64,000 nt of DNA, from contig CAJFCV020000003.1 of NCBI GenBank assembly GCA_904066235.2, positions 4,216,001-4,280,000 of the forward strand, given 5' to 3'. Under the pieces are notes generated by a model. The model saw only the letters and a program-made list of their open reading frames with translations, did no database searches and was not told the origin of the DNA. Source of the DNA: Bursaphelenchus xylophilus (lineage: Eukaryota > Nematoda > Chromadorea > Rhabditida > Aphelenchoididae). The translations under genes and the position numbers were made by a program. Shown in pieces: positions 10,027 to 20,442 of this stretch. The number at the start of each line of letters is the position of its first letter. The first letter of the stretch is position 1.

Positions 10027-11268
10027 CTAGTGAATCACAATCTGGTCGTTCTCCGTCAATCCACAATCAAATTTGTGTTGATTGAAAAGTTTTACAAGCT
10101 CATCGACGTACTTTTGATGAAGTTCATCCACCTGTTCCCTGGTTGGATTCTCCACTCGATCCACATGAATTGGGGCTCCAACAACTGTCTTGATTGGACG
10201 TCGAAATGGGAGAATACCAAACGAACGATAGATAATTCCTCGGCCATGGAAGAGAGGTGGACAGAAACCACAAACCTTCTTGATCAGACTCTAAACATTA
10301 AACCAATGAATAGAATATTTTACCTTCAAGCATTAAAAAAATAATTTAAAACATACCTGAAGTTGTCTCAAATTGGTGCCTCTATCATTATCCGATTGCT
10401 TGAAGATGTCGTTCTCGCCAAAGGAATAAGAAGGGACCAGATCTGCACCGTATTTCAGAGCGTATTTACAAAATCCCCGACGATTATTCAAATTCAGATA
10501 ATGCTTCCCGTCATGAGCGTCCAACGCCTCCTCGGCTCCGCCAACAACAATTCCAATGCATCTTCCTTTGGTTTCAGAGGTCAGCAGATACTCAAGACTT
10601 CTCTTCGAGCTTTCGCAGCCACCTAAAAATGAAAACAAAAATAAAAGTAGGTACATACCCAAAAGAATGCCAAATTCTCGGCGAAACGGGAAGTAGAATT
10701 GACCACTCAACGTCAGAATGTTGCTTTTGAGCCCAGGGAACTTCTCCTTGAATCCAGTTCCATTCGTACAGAGGTGAGTGAAGGCTCCGACACTCAAAAC
10801 ACCGTGTGGATGGCATCTACAATTTAGTTTTCAAGTTTGTTGCAAAAAAGATGGAGGGTTCAACTAAAAACGGGCACGAGAAATAAGAAAAAAACTTACC
10901 CTAAAATATAGTTCTTGTTTGGAGGTAACTCAGCGGTCTTCACCAAAGAAATCGGGAAATATTCGGCAAAACGATTCCAAATCCGAGATTCTCTGAAGGC
11001 TTTCTAAAAATGCCAGAAATTTTCTGAAGCTCTACGTAGACCTAAAGGAGACCTCAAAAGAAAGAGGACTTACAAAGTTCCTTGATCCATGCGCGGGTGT
11101 ATTGAAGTCGTAGACATACCATACGCAATACATCGCAATGATCCACCAGAACCGAGTGCAAAACAAGTAAATGGGAAGCCATACGGACACCAATGGAAGG
11201 ATAATCCAGAGTGTGATGTGAAAGAGGACAGAGCCCAATTGTTTGGCTTCGTCGAGCCGAACCAACAT
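10027..11268 (-). CDS. Diacylglycerol/monoacylglycerol acyltransferase, DGAT2 family
   Basis: Five exons (11268-11074, 11003-10900, 10816-10659, 10622-10357, 10290-10027) keep frame and give 328 residues. The order is typical of DGAT2/MOGAT enzymes: N-terminal hydrophobic hairpin, the [10 protein letters not shown] region, the catalytic HPHG motif in [13 protein letters not shown], a glycine-rich [14 protein letters not shown], the [18 protein letters not shown] block followed by SFGEND, and [18 protein letters not shown]. These ER membrane enzymes transfer acyl groups to mono- or diacylglycerol to make storage lipid. The substrate (MAG or DAG) cannot be told from sequence. The start at 11268 lies 9 nt inside an acceptor-like TTTTTCAG, suggesting spliced-leader addition. 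Confidence 0.93.
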
Positions 11269-11276
11269 CCTTGAAG

Positions 11277-11285
11277 GCTGAAAAA
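11277..11285 (-). promoter_or_regulatory. Probable spliced-leader trans-splice acceptor
   Basis: On the minus strand CTTTTTCAG ends at 11278 and is followed by nine bases and the start codon of the acyltransferase. No upstream coding exon fits, so an outron with SL addition is the simplest reading. Confidence 0.45.
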
Positions 11286-13759
11286 GAGAGCATCAGATAC
11301 CGTACGAATGTAAAGTTGTTCCAATGACTCGGATTTCGAAAACCGAGGTGACAGACTTCGTCCAACTCTTTTGCGGTCTAATTGGAATCGGCTTGTGCAC
11401 AAGCCTGTGCAAACTAGTCAGATTTCCGAGTCATCATGACGTCTTTACTGAACGGCTTTAAAAAACCCTGCAATGCCAAAATTTCTTGGCTTTCTGCAAT
11501 AATTATATTTTTCGGAGAAAAGAATATTTTTAGCAGTTTAGGTCCATTCGCACGGTCAGATGTTCTTTTGAGGTAAGTTTTTAGTCGATTTTTGTGATGT
11601 TTCCTACTTTTCTTTGCATTATACTTCCTTCCGAATATATTCCACGAGATTTGAAGCGGAAATCCTGTGCGAAAAATGTCGAAACACGGTTCAAGAGGTT
11701 TTGCAGCCAGTTTTATGTCTTTCGTGTTGTAAAGAGTTTGCCGTTGTAGGTTGGGGAGATGTTATCATTTTATTTTATTATTTATTATTTTGTCCATTAA
11801 AAAAAATCCCATTTTTTTATTATTTTACCCATAAATTAGACATTAATTTACTTTTGGCCTTTATGTTTCTCGTCAACCATGAGAATGACCCCTATTTTCC
11901 GTAACGTAGTTGCAGATTTCAGAACAAGTTTTCTTATATGGCAATCCCCTAAGGTTAGATCTGACCTTTAGTCGATAAAAATGCTAAAATTTTGCAAAGT
12001 ACTACTATGGCTTATGGTAATTACAACATGTTGTTTTGCCGACTCTATCCGTTCGATTTCTAAATGCGCTTGTTGGTGAGATTTGAAATAATTTTGATTG
12101 ATAGGTGATCACGTGCGGGGAATCCCCCGACGCCATGTAATTTATTATATTTAAGGTATCGCGGGAGCGTTAATTGGTCATTTGAGCTCTATTATGAAAT
12201 AAATCACTAGAATTTGAGTGATTTTTCAGCCATGCATTAAAAAATTATCTTGTAGTAGGCATAGATTGTGATTTTTATTTAAACTTTAAAACAATATTAG
12301 ATTGCAGGCAACCCCGAGTTTTTATCAAGTCTCTTCGAAAAGACTTTGAACTTTTCTGTTCCTTTGACAATTAATTTTCCGTTTGCACCAAAAAGACGTT
12401 AGGAAATGGAAGGGTCTCCAAAATTTGTCGATGACATCCTTGTTTTAATTCCTTCTCCCTGCTCCTTGTGAACTTTTAATTGCAGACGTTCCACTGCTCC
12501 TTCACGCTTTCTGTTTTTAACATACATAAATAGTTATTGTACTTAGCGAACAGTGGACTTAAAATTTTGAGAAATCAACGGAAAAGGAAGGAAAAAAACT
12601 GTGTTTTCTTATCAAAACTGTTTTTGCAAATTCCCAAATTATCAATTGAAGCGAAGAGTAAGGCTTGGCGAAAATATTTACGTTGAACATGTGCTGTTCT
12701 TTGTGAAAAGCTGCATGTTTTATCACAAATCAGCAGGTGCATAGTGTAGATGATAAGATTGACTGTTATGGGTGCTGATGGAGACGCATTGAGGTGAGGT
12801 ACAGACCAAAAGATAGGTGATATTCTCTATTTTGATTGATTCTCTGGCGAAAAATTTGAAGTACGTGATTTTTTGATTTGACTTTTATCTTGGGTCATGA
12901 TGAATATAAAAAAATTTTGGAAAGAAGAAAAACAAATTTTCATTTAGAAAGTTCATTATTCACAACTGTAATAGAGATAACAACGTTTTATTATGCATTT
13001 ATTACACTTGATTACAATTGCTTTTCCATCTGATACCTTTAATATTATACATGACAACTAAGACTTGCAAAAAAACTTGATTTTACCAAAATTTTTGTCT
13101 CAAAACGCCTTGCTGTTTGTATGATCCATCCTTCAGAATCATCTCCCTACTGTGGTTGTTTAAACCCCATTGATTGTAGGTCGTTTTCCCATCTTCTCAC
13201 CCGAAAACTTTGAAAAGGAGGAGCCAATCTGTCCTTGAAATTTCTGGGTTCTTATGCGATGTCTAGCTCGATTTACCAAGTTCCTTTAGATCTTATCTTT
13301 GACCGCGGTGACCATTGTCTGGTCATTTTATTTCTTATTTGTCCCAAAAACGTTGGATTTGTCTAGTCCAATGTGATTTTTATACAGTTTCCATCCGATG
13401 CCGTAATCTTATCATCAAGACATGATTTATAGTTGTTGTTGTGGCATAACCCCGCCTCAGAACCCTTACCGAGCATCTGACTTCCTTCCCTAATGGGCAT
13501 TAACTCTGTTTTTGTTATCTCTGACCCTCTGCTTTTGACCTGATCTCTCAAAATGATATCGTTATGTAAGAATGGACGCCCCTAAATACACAAGAGATCC
13601 GCGCGTGCACTTAGATAGGCATTGTGATCAATTCGAATATAGAAAGGAGTTGTCGAAGATTTCGTCCGAGATATTGCACAAGACTGATATTATTGTATTT
13701 ATTATTGTCCTAAAGAAATTTAAAGTGCTTTTTGGCGGGGCTCGTTGTAAATAGAAGCC
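11286..13759. other. Gene-poor region
   Basis: I find no convincing gene. There are short exon-like pieces at 11436-11572 (ATG followed by a good donor) and 11630-11750 (a cysteine-bearing open stretch with CEKCRNTVQEVLQP), but I could not join them with a good acceptor. The remainder is AT-rich and probably intergenic or regulatory for the divergent acyltransferase and PRPP synthetase genes. Confidence 0.35.
11981..12210 (+). CDS. Possible short secreted peptide (very uncertain)
   Basis: An ATG at 11981 opens MLKFCKVLLWLMVITTCCFA, which looks like a signal peptide, and runs to a fair donor at 12076 (TTG|GTGAGA). Joining to an acceptor at 12155 would add 18 codons to a stop at 12208-12210, giving 49 residues. 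Neither length nor composition can separate this from chance. I do not recognise a family. Confidence 0.2.
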
Positions 13760-15175
13760 ATGAAGGAACTGTTCAGCAGGTACTGAGCTTTTATAGAGAG
13801 TTTTCGCAAATTTTTGTATATGAAATGTGTTATGTATTCGAATGTTATGGTGAACATGATTACTGGGTCTTTTAATTGCAGTCCACTCCCCATCGCCACC
13901 ATTGAAACGTTGGACACGTCGCCGAAGGGCTCTTCCACCACTTCGTCCACCGACTTTGAGCTGGTCGAGCGATTCTGGTCTCCGCACACACACAGTCCTG
14001 ACACTTTCCTCCATTCCCCTTACCATCAAGCTCGAATGCCCAACATCAAGGTTTTCTCGGGGTCCTCCCATCGAGATTTGGCCGTCCGGATTTGCGATCG
14101 GCTCCAGTTAGACCTTTCGAAGGCTTCGTCAAAGAAATTTAGTAATAAAGTGAGTGAAGAAGTGATTAGAATAATAATTTTTGAATCCAATCTGTGATTT
14201 TTCTTTGATTACTTTGCTGATTTTAGGAGACAAATGTTGAGATTGGCGAATCAGTCCGTGGAGAAGATGTCTTCATCGTTCAAAGTGGATGTGGAGAGGT
14301 GAATGACCAACTTATTGAGCTCCTCATCATGATCAATGCCTGCAAAATCGCATCATGCTCCAGAGTTGCAGCTGTCATCCCCTGCTTCCCTTATGCCCGA
14401 CAAGATAAAAAGGATAAATCAAGGGCTCCAATCAGCGCAAAGTTGGTGGCTAATATGTTGTCAGTCGCCGGAGCCGACCATATCATCACCATGGACCTAC
14501 ATGCGTCACAAATCCAGGGATTCTTCGATATACCGGTCGATAATTTGTATGCCGAACCTGCGATCCTGAAGTATATCCGAGAGTCAATCACCGATTGGCA
14601 GGATTCAGTGATTGTGAGTCCGGATGCAGGCGGAGCGAAGAGAGTGACCGCCATTGCGGATCGATTGAATGTGGACTTTGCGTTGATCCACAAAGAACGG
14701 AAAAGAGCCAACGAAGTGGAAAAGATGACATTGGTGGGGGATGTGAAGGACAAATGCGCAATTTTGGTGGACGATATGGCCGACACTTGCGGAACAATCT
14801 GTCTGGCAGCTGATAAGTAAGTAAAAACGATGTTAAGGCTATTTCGAGAGAACAAATTGGATATTGAAGTAGAGGGTTTAGCTTGAGAGTTGACGAAATT
14901 TTATACCAACGTTTGTTTTTAGGCTGGTTGAAGCAGGGGCCGCCAAAGTCTACGCGTTTTGCGTCCACGGAGTCTTCTCCGGCCCAGCGTTGGATCGAAT
15001 CAATCACAGCTCATTCGAAGCCATTGTTGTCACCAATACGATCCCTCAAGAAGAGAACATGAGAAGATGCCCCAAGATCCAATGCATTGACATCTCCATG
15101 ATCCTAGCCGAAGCCATTCGTCGAACCCACAACGGAGAATCAGTCTCATATCTCTTCTCTCACGTCCCTCTATAA
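13760..15175 (+). CDS. prps-1: Ribose-phosphate pyrophosphokinase (PRPP synthetase)
   Basis: Four exons (13760-13779, 13882-14149, 14227-14816, 14923-15175) join in frame to 376 residues. The enzyme makes PRPP from ribose-5-phosphate and ATP, feeding purine, pyrimidine and NAD synthesis in the cytosol. Hallmarks are the ATP-site [20 protein letters not shown], the flexible-loop [12 protein letters not shown], and the PRPP-binding [10 protein letters not shown]; the C-terminus [11 protein letters not shown] is as in animal PRPS1. The classic start [16 protein letters not shown] is at 14037. In-frame sequence and a 20-nt first exon add a Ser/Thr-rich leader of about 59 residues. A shorter product from the internal ATG is possible. 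Confidence 0.95.
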
Positions 15176-15832
15176 AAGTCTTTATTTTAGGAAGATTAGT
15201 ACTACTATAAAATTAGACCTTTTAATCTGGTATTCTCTGGCTTCTCTTATTTATAATCAATTTCCTCCGAATTTGTATTTTCAACAGTTTAGTCTGGGCA
15301 TAACGAGTCGATTCACTTCCCGATATAATAATCTTATTGTACTTGGAGTTTGTTATGTAATCACCAGTTATTTTGAGTCAAAACTACTGAAGTTTCTTTC
15401 AAGAGTACTCTTTATTGTAACTCGAATTTCCTTAATAACTTCAGTTATTTGTAAAGCAATTGAAATGAGATATTTAGCCCATTTGGATGCTGCTTATTTC
15501 CCCTTTTTTTCAGCGTCGGACTGTTTTTTTTTTTTGCACTGACGCTTTTCCCCAAAAAAGAAGAATATGATCGAAGTGGAAGGGGTGCGTGTTATTCACC
15601 ACCAACAATTTCCGAGTTATTTACCGCTCAACGCATTTCCAAACAAATCCAATAAATTTCTATGGAACCTCGGCCATGAAGATACGATAAATAATAAAGA
15701 ATTCTCAAATTATTTGCTCGGGTTAGTCTTGTGAGATGTTTATTTTCGTCGAGTATTATTTGTGTAACCGAAGAGAATTTTTTATTTGAGTCATCAAAGG
15801 TGTAATACAATATATTAGAACGCGTTTTAGTC
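15176..15832. other. Spacer between PRPP synthetase and membrane-protein gene
   Basis: AT-rich sequence with a T tract near 15523-15535 after a TTTTTTTCAGCG acceptor-like site. No coding exon is supported. It holds the 3' end of the first gene and the promoter or SL acceptor of the next, which lies in the same orientation. Confidence 0.4.
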
Positions 15833-17800
15833 ATGGTTCGGATGAAATGGCTGGGTGCGGCGTTTTTTATTATGTTAGTTATTAATCTGGTTTATGGGCA
15901 AAACTTTGAAACTGGCGACAACAGCACTGTTATTGGATGCTCGTAAGTTTCTTTGAACCGTTTTTTGGTCTTTAGGTCTGTATTGGATAGATTTTAATCT
16001 TTAAAAATGTATAATGGTCTAACGATCGTCGTGGAGCGATCCGAATAGCTTATTTTAGTGATGAGTAATAAAAAAGTAGCAAGTTGATTACAAAAACTTT
16101 GATACTTGCGACGTTTCTTTATCTTAAGGAAGTGTAAGGGGCATACTTTAAGGTCGCATTGTTCCTACAAAGATGATGATCTCACTTGTTGGAATACAAC
16201 CCTTGGCTTCTTTGAGCACCTATTACTCGCCCATATGAGGCATTACGTATCGGTCCAAATGAATATCGACCAATGGAATCGACGGCATCAGAAGCCATAC
16301 AATCCTGACTTTGATGGAATGCGGGAGAGATCTATTACCAAACTATGTAAGTCATTTATGACGATTTACGGTATTCATCGTACTATCTTTTAATCCTCTT
16401 TTTTAGTGTCTTACCTCCGAGAAGACGACGTCATCACCGAATCAACTGTAAGAACAGTGATTACAGAGCTAATGGAACAAGTGTCCGAAAGATCGGATCA
16501 TTTAATCAGCTGGACTCCTCATTACAGGTACGAAATTTGATTTATTATCCATATTTACAACTCACACCGGAATATCAGCCTGAGGACGAAGGTATAAGAC
16601 ACAAAAGGAACGAAATACAACCCGTGTTTCGAATAAGACCTTCTTGATTGGGATATGCGAAAGAAAGGTCGTTAAAATGGATAGAACTAGGAGTACAATA
16701 TAAAAAAGTACCTGGTATGCCCTCGATGCAGTGGTCCTCAAGAATTTAACATGAACAGGACGTTCACGTTATAGGGTTGAGCGGAACTCTGGAAAGGTGC
16801 GGGAATTCTAACATCCGACCGTGTAGAGAGAGTACCTAGGAATTTCATTGCTCTCTGAACCGCTTCTATATGATACGGAGCTCTTTCGTGCTTCGTCTTT
16901 CCTTGAGATTGCCCGCCATTGAACTTCTTGAAGTTGATAAAAGGTGTCTTCACAAGTTTGTCTGTTTTCGCAGTCTCCACAACACCATCTTTCTCGGCGG
17001 CGAAGATCGCACAAGCTCGACAATATATCCCCTTATCCTTCGGGGAGTAACTAAAGTAGTTATTGGCCTTTTCCGGATCAAAGTATGTTCTGCCAAGCCG
17101 CTCACGGACAAGTCGAGATCCTCTTCTTCTTTCAAAAGTTGGCCACTCCTGAAAGAGGTCGGGAGGTTGGGATCATAAAAAAACATTTGCAAAAAGAATC
17201 CTACATACCTAAATTTACAAACGAATAATAAAATCACTTACTTGATAATCCTCGTCCGGAGTGTATGGCTCAGTGAAGAACTTGAGTTTGGTATAAAAAT
17301 CGGGTTCGTGGCCATTCTTCACGATCTCCACATACCTCCCAATATCCCAGGTGGGATCGCTATAGTCCGGCTGCACAGCCGGTTGGGGAGCATTGCTCGG
17401 CGTGGGCTTATTAAAGTCACCGTTTAGTCGAACAAACTTCGGATCGGGATACGAAAGCGACGGTTCAGCATGTCTTTTGGGCATGTTGAAGCTTATATCG
17501 ATTCCACCCAAAGAATTTATGAAAATAAAAAGCGAGAGCACCACTTGACCCACTGCGGGTCGAGTGTTCCTCTCAAGTGTATAAAGACGCCGTTGCGCAT
17601 TGACTCATTTTTAGTACAAAGAGGAGGTAATAAACGGTAATAAACCCTGTTTCAGTTGCCCAATTCCATGCGAGTACAAACACAATGTCTGGCGCAATCT
17701 GTTCATCATATCAATCATCGTGAACTTGTGTCTTTTGGCCGCTGTTTTACCGTACATTCTTCGCATGGTGCGCCTCCGTCGTGGTGACGCTCTACTCTAA
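15833..17800 (+). CDS. Small secretory-pathway single-pass membrane protein, unknown
   Basis: Exons 15833-15942, 16129-16346, 16407-16527 and 17656-17800 keep frame and give 197 residues. A signal peptide (MVRMKWLGAAFFIMLVINLV then YGQN) is followed by an ectodomain of about 125 residues with several cysteines (GCSKCKGHT, SHCSYKDDDLTC, SCPIPCEY), then a TM segment (NLFIISIIVNLCLLAAVLPY) and a short basic tail LRMVRLRRGDALL. The topology would be type I. I do not recognise the family. Introns are short except the third (16528-17655, over 1.1 kb), which contains an antisense gene. Confidence 0.75.
16738..17484 (-). CDS. Intron-nested antisense gene with TTF/hAT-like zinc-finger signature
   Basis: Two minus-strand exons, 17484-17242 and 17148-16738, join in phase 0 to 217 residues from MPKRHAEPS (an upstream in-frame ATG at 17553 would add 23). 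After a proline-rich N-terminus comes YFDPEKANNYFSYSPKDKGI, then YCRACAIFA and TPFINFKKFNGG followed by KHERAPYHIEAVQRA. The spacing Cys-x2-Cys, aromatic block, His-x5-His resembles the TTF-type zinc finger at the N-terminus of hAT transposases and their domesticated relatives. No hAT catalytic domain follows; the protein stops soon after. The gene lies wholly inside intron 3 of the membrane-protein gene, on the opposite strand. Function is unknown; DNA binding is an inference. Confidence 0.65.
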
Positions 17801-20442
17801 GGACCTGCAACTTTGCTTCCTTGCCAACTTCACATTCTTTGTGCAATTTCCAACTTTAAAATATTAACAAATTGTGCCTTCTTCGCCTTCAAACTTTACC
17901 TCGAATAAAGCTAACGGATACTTGAGCTGGTACTATACATTTGTCTCGCGTAAATGAATTAACACCGCTGTTTATTTGCTTTGAGCAGCGCGCATCGTCT
18001 TCGCGCAGAATGCTGGGTTTCGTCACCGTTATTTTGCTTACGTTTTGTCCACTTGATCTGCGCGGTCAACATGACAAATCGTAATTATTAAAGTAGGTCA
18101 ACGTCTCTTACTTTATGAAGCATGAAGGAGATCACAAAACGGATCAACAAGATTCTTTTCAGTCCATCTTTGAAGCTATTGTAAGATGGTGACTAAGCTC
18201 TAAATCAGATTCAGAGAAGGCTCATAAGAGCCACAGATGACTAAGGCCAATTAAAGGGACAGAACACATGATCTTGACGAAAGCCGCAATAAAATCAAGG
18301 CGCCAAGAGTTGGTTTTTTTGATGTTTCCTTTCCCTCCGTCGACCTCTTGATTGTGAGATCAAGCGATGCAAAACAGCGAGGAAAGAAGGCAGATCGCCA
18401 TCATGAGTGTTTTTCACCTTTTCCGCGAAACATGTGGGCGAGCGCGGAGGGCGCGAGACACTCCGAATAAAGGAACAAAAAGAGTGCGGCGAAGCACGGA
18501 AAAGTGGAGGGGTCGGCGAGGACCAGGTAAGGGGAAAACGCACGCTATTGGACTCTTTTTTTGGGGTCTCGAAAAAATGGTGAAGCGAATGAATGGTGTT
18601 TTTAAATGCTTCTTGGGCTGGATGGATTTTTGTTTTTTCCCGGTGTGTAATTTGCACTGTTCTGAAGGAAATTTTTTGTTTGTCCGGCTCTGTGGTCGCC
18701 CTCTCTTCTTCTTTTTTTTTATCTGGGAAAGTAAAGAGATTTTATTTTCTTAATCATCTCTCCCACCGATTTTTTTTTTACAAAACTGACAGTTCGGAGG
18801 TTTTAAGGAAGCTCCTGAATTTGTCCGGTCTTTTTACAAATCTCATAAAAAAATTTTTGACAAATTACGCAACCGCGAACCGACTTCCGTTGCAATGCTT
18901 ACATTTCCGGAGGGGAAATAAAAATGTTTTCCTTAAAAATACTTTGTAAAATAAATAAACACAAGACACGTTTTGAGTGGCTTCTCAAATTTGGGCGTAG
19001 ACATTGCAAAAAAAAAATTTTTGGAGCAACCAATTTTTACAGTACAGATTGGGAGGAAAGGCATGGATTCAAGGGAAATAAATGGGTTTTATGATAATCA
19101 GCCCTTTCCAATTGGTTTTTTTTCAAACGTTCGACGGTTACAAAAGGAATACTAATGGAAAACGTATTGTCAAAACCTTGAATGACCCTGGGAGTTTTGA
19201 TATTTTGAGATTTTTTAGTCATTCCTACACTCTCAACTTTTGAAATATATTTTACCAGTATCTTCTAAAACCCACGCTTTGTATTTTTTGATATTCCTTG
19301 CGTTAAAGGTTCCCTTCATGTCAAGAAACGGCATTTTTCAATCGTGTTTCTTTTCCACATTCCATTTTGATCGTTTTTTTTTTTTGGTGACGATGCATTC
19401 CATTCACTTGGCGTTATAAGAGTTTTCTTTTGCTTTTATCGCAAGATTTGTGAGTTTCTCACAACCTTCAAGACTTTGGAAATATAGTTGTGAAAGCAAA
19501 TTGAACTTTTTAAATAGTTGGGAAAGTAGTAAATCGATGTTACTGTGGTGTCAAAAGCCCTATGTGTATATGCGACGAGTGCACTAAATGGAACGTTTCG
19601 ATTCCCTTCAGAGCTATCCCACGTACCTTAAATGCCAGAAACTTATTTATTAGTCTCTGAATATTTTAATTCTTCAACTCCTATCTGGTTAATCAAGTGA
19701 TCTTTTTATGAGAGAGCGCGAAAAATGAGGATAGTCGGTCAAGAAAGAGACGTTTTTGGCTATTGTTTTCTGAATTTTGTTCGGGGAAAAAATTTTTTTA
19801 GACAATTTTGCATGATACTTCTGTCTTAACTTTACTTTTCATGCCCAAGAAAATCAAACTTTACGAAACTTGGATCAAAAATTTTTCTATTTAGACCTCG
19901 CATACTTCCTAGACAAACGATGATTTTATTCTATTCAGACCTTGTTCAGAAACGACCAGCAGTCAATTCATTCCATCTATCTCCATGCTTTCCACTTCCA
20001 TAACGAGAAATTCCCCTTTTAATATGGGAATAATGGGGAGTCCGGCCGAATTAGGCCATTTACCCGGCCCGACTGTTCCATTTCCCCTCCTCACTTTCGA
20101 CATTAAGCCTTTTTCGATACGATTTTGATTACATTACGGTTGAAAAGCGCCGTTCCCAAGGCTTACTTAATGAATATTTACCATTTTCCAATCCATTCTT
20201 CTGATTTTCGTTGGGCTTTTGATTTTTTGTCAGTATTTCGGGAATTTACGAGCAAAAATATTTCGCTGGTTGATGGGAATTTTACGAATTGAAATATTCT
20301 AAATTTCTATGAAAGATTTTTTTCAGATTGTGTACATAAACCTGGCTAGTGTAGAGGAGATTTAGTTTTATTTTTTGGTGCTTATGTATTTCAATTTTCA
20401 ATTTTTCGAATCGTGTCATCAGTTTCTTTCGACGAAACGAAA
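17801..20442. other. Gene-poor region upstream of par-3
   Basis: No convincing exon found. An open stretch around 18400-18530 (arginine-rich, followed by a GTAAGG donor) could be a 5' untranslated exon but lacks protein features. I looked here for the N-terminal oligomerisation domain usual in PAR-3 and did not find it. T and A homopolymers are frequent. Confidence 0.35.

Noticed and set aside
18295..18949. Open frames on both strands upstream of par-3
   Set aside because: Arg-rich or Phe/Leu-rich low-complexity translations without family resemblance; overlapping frames on both strands suggest composition only.
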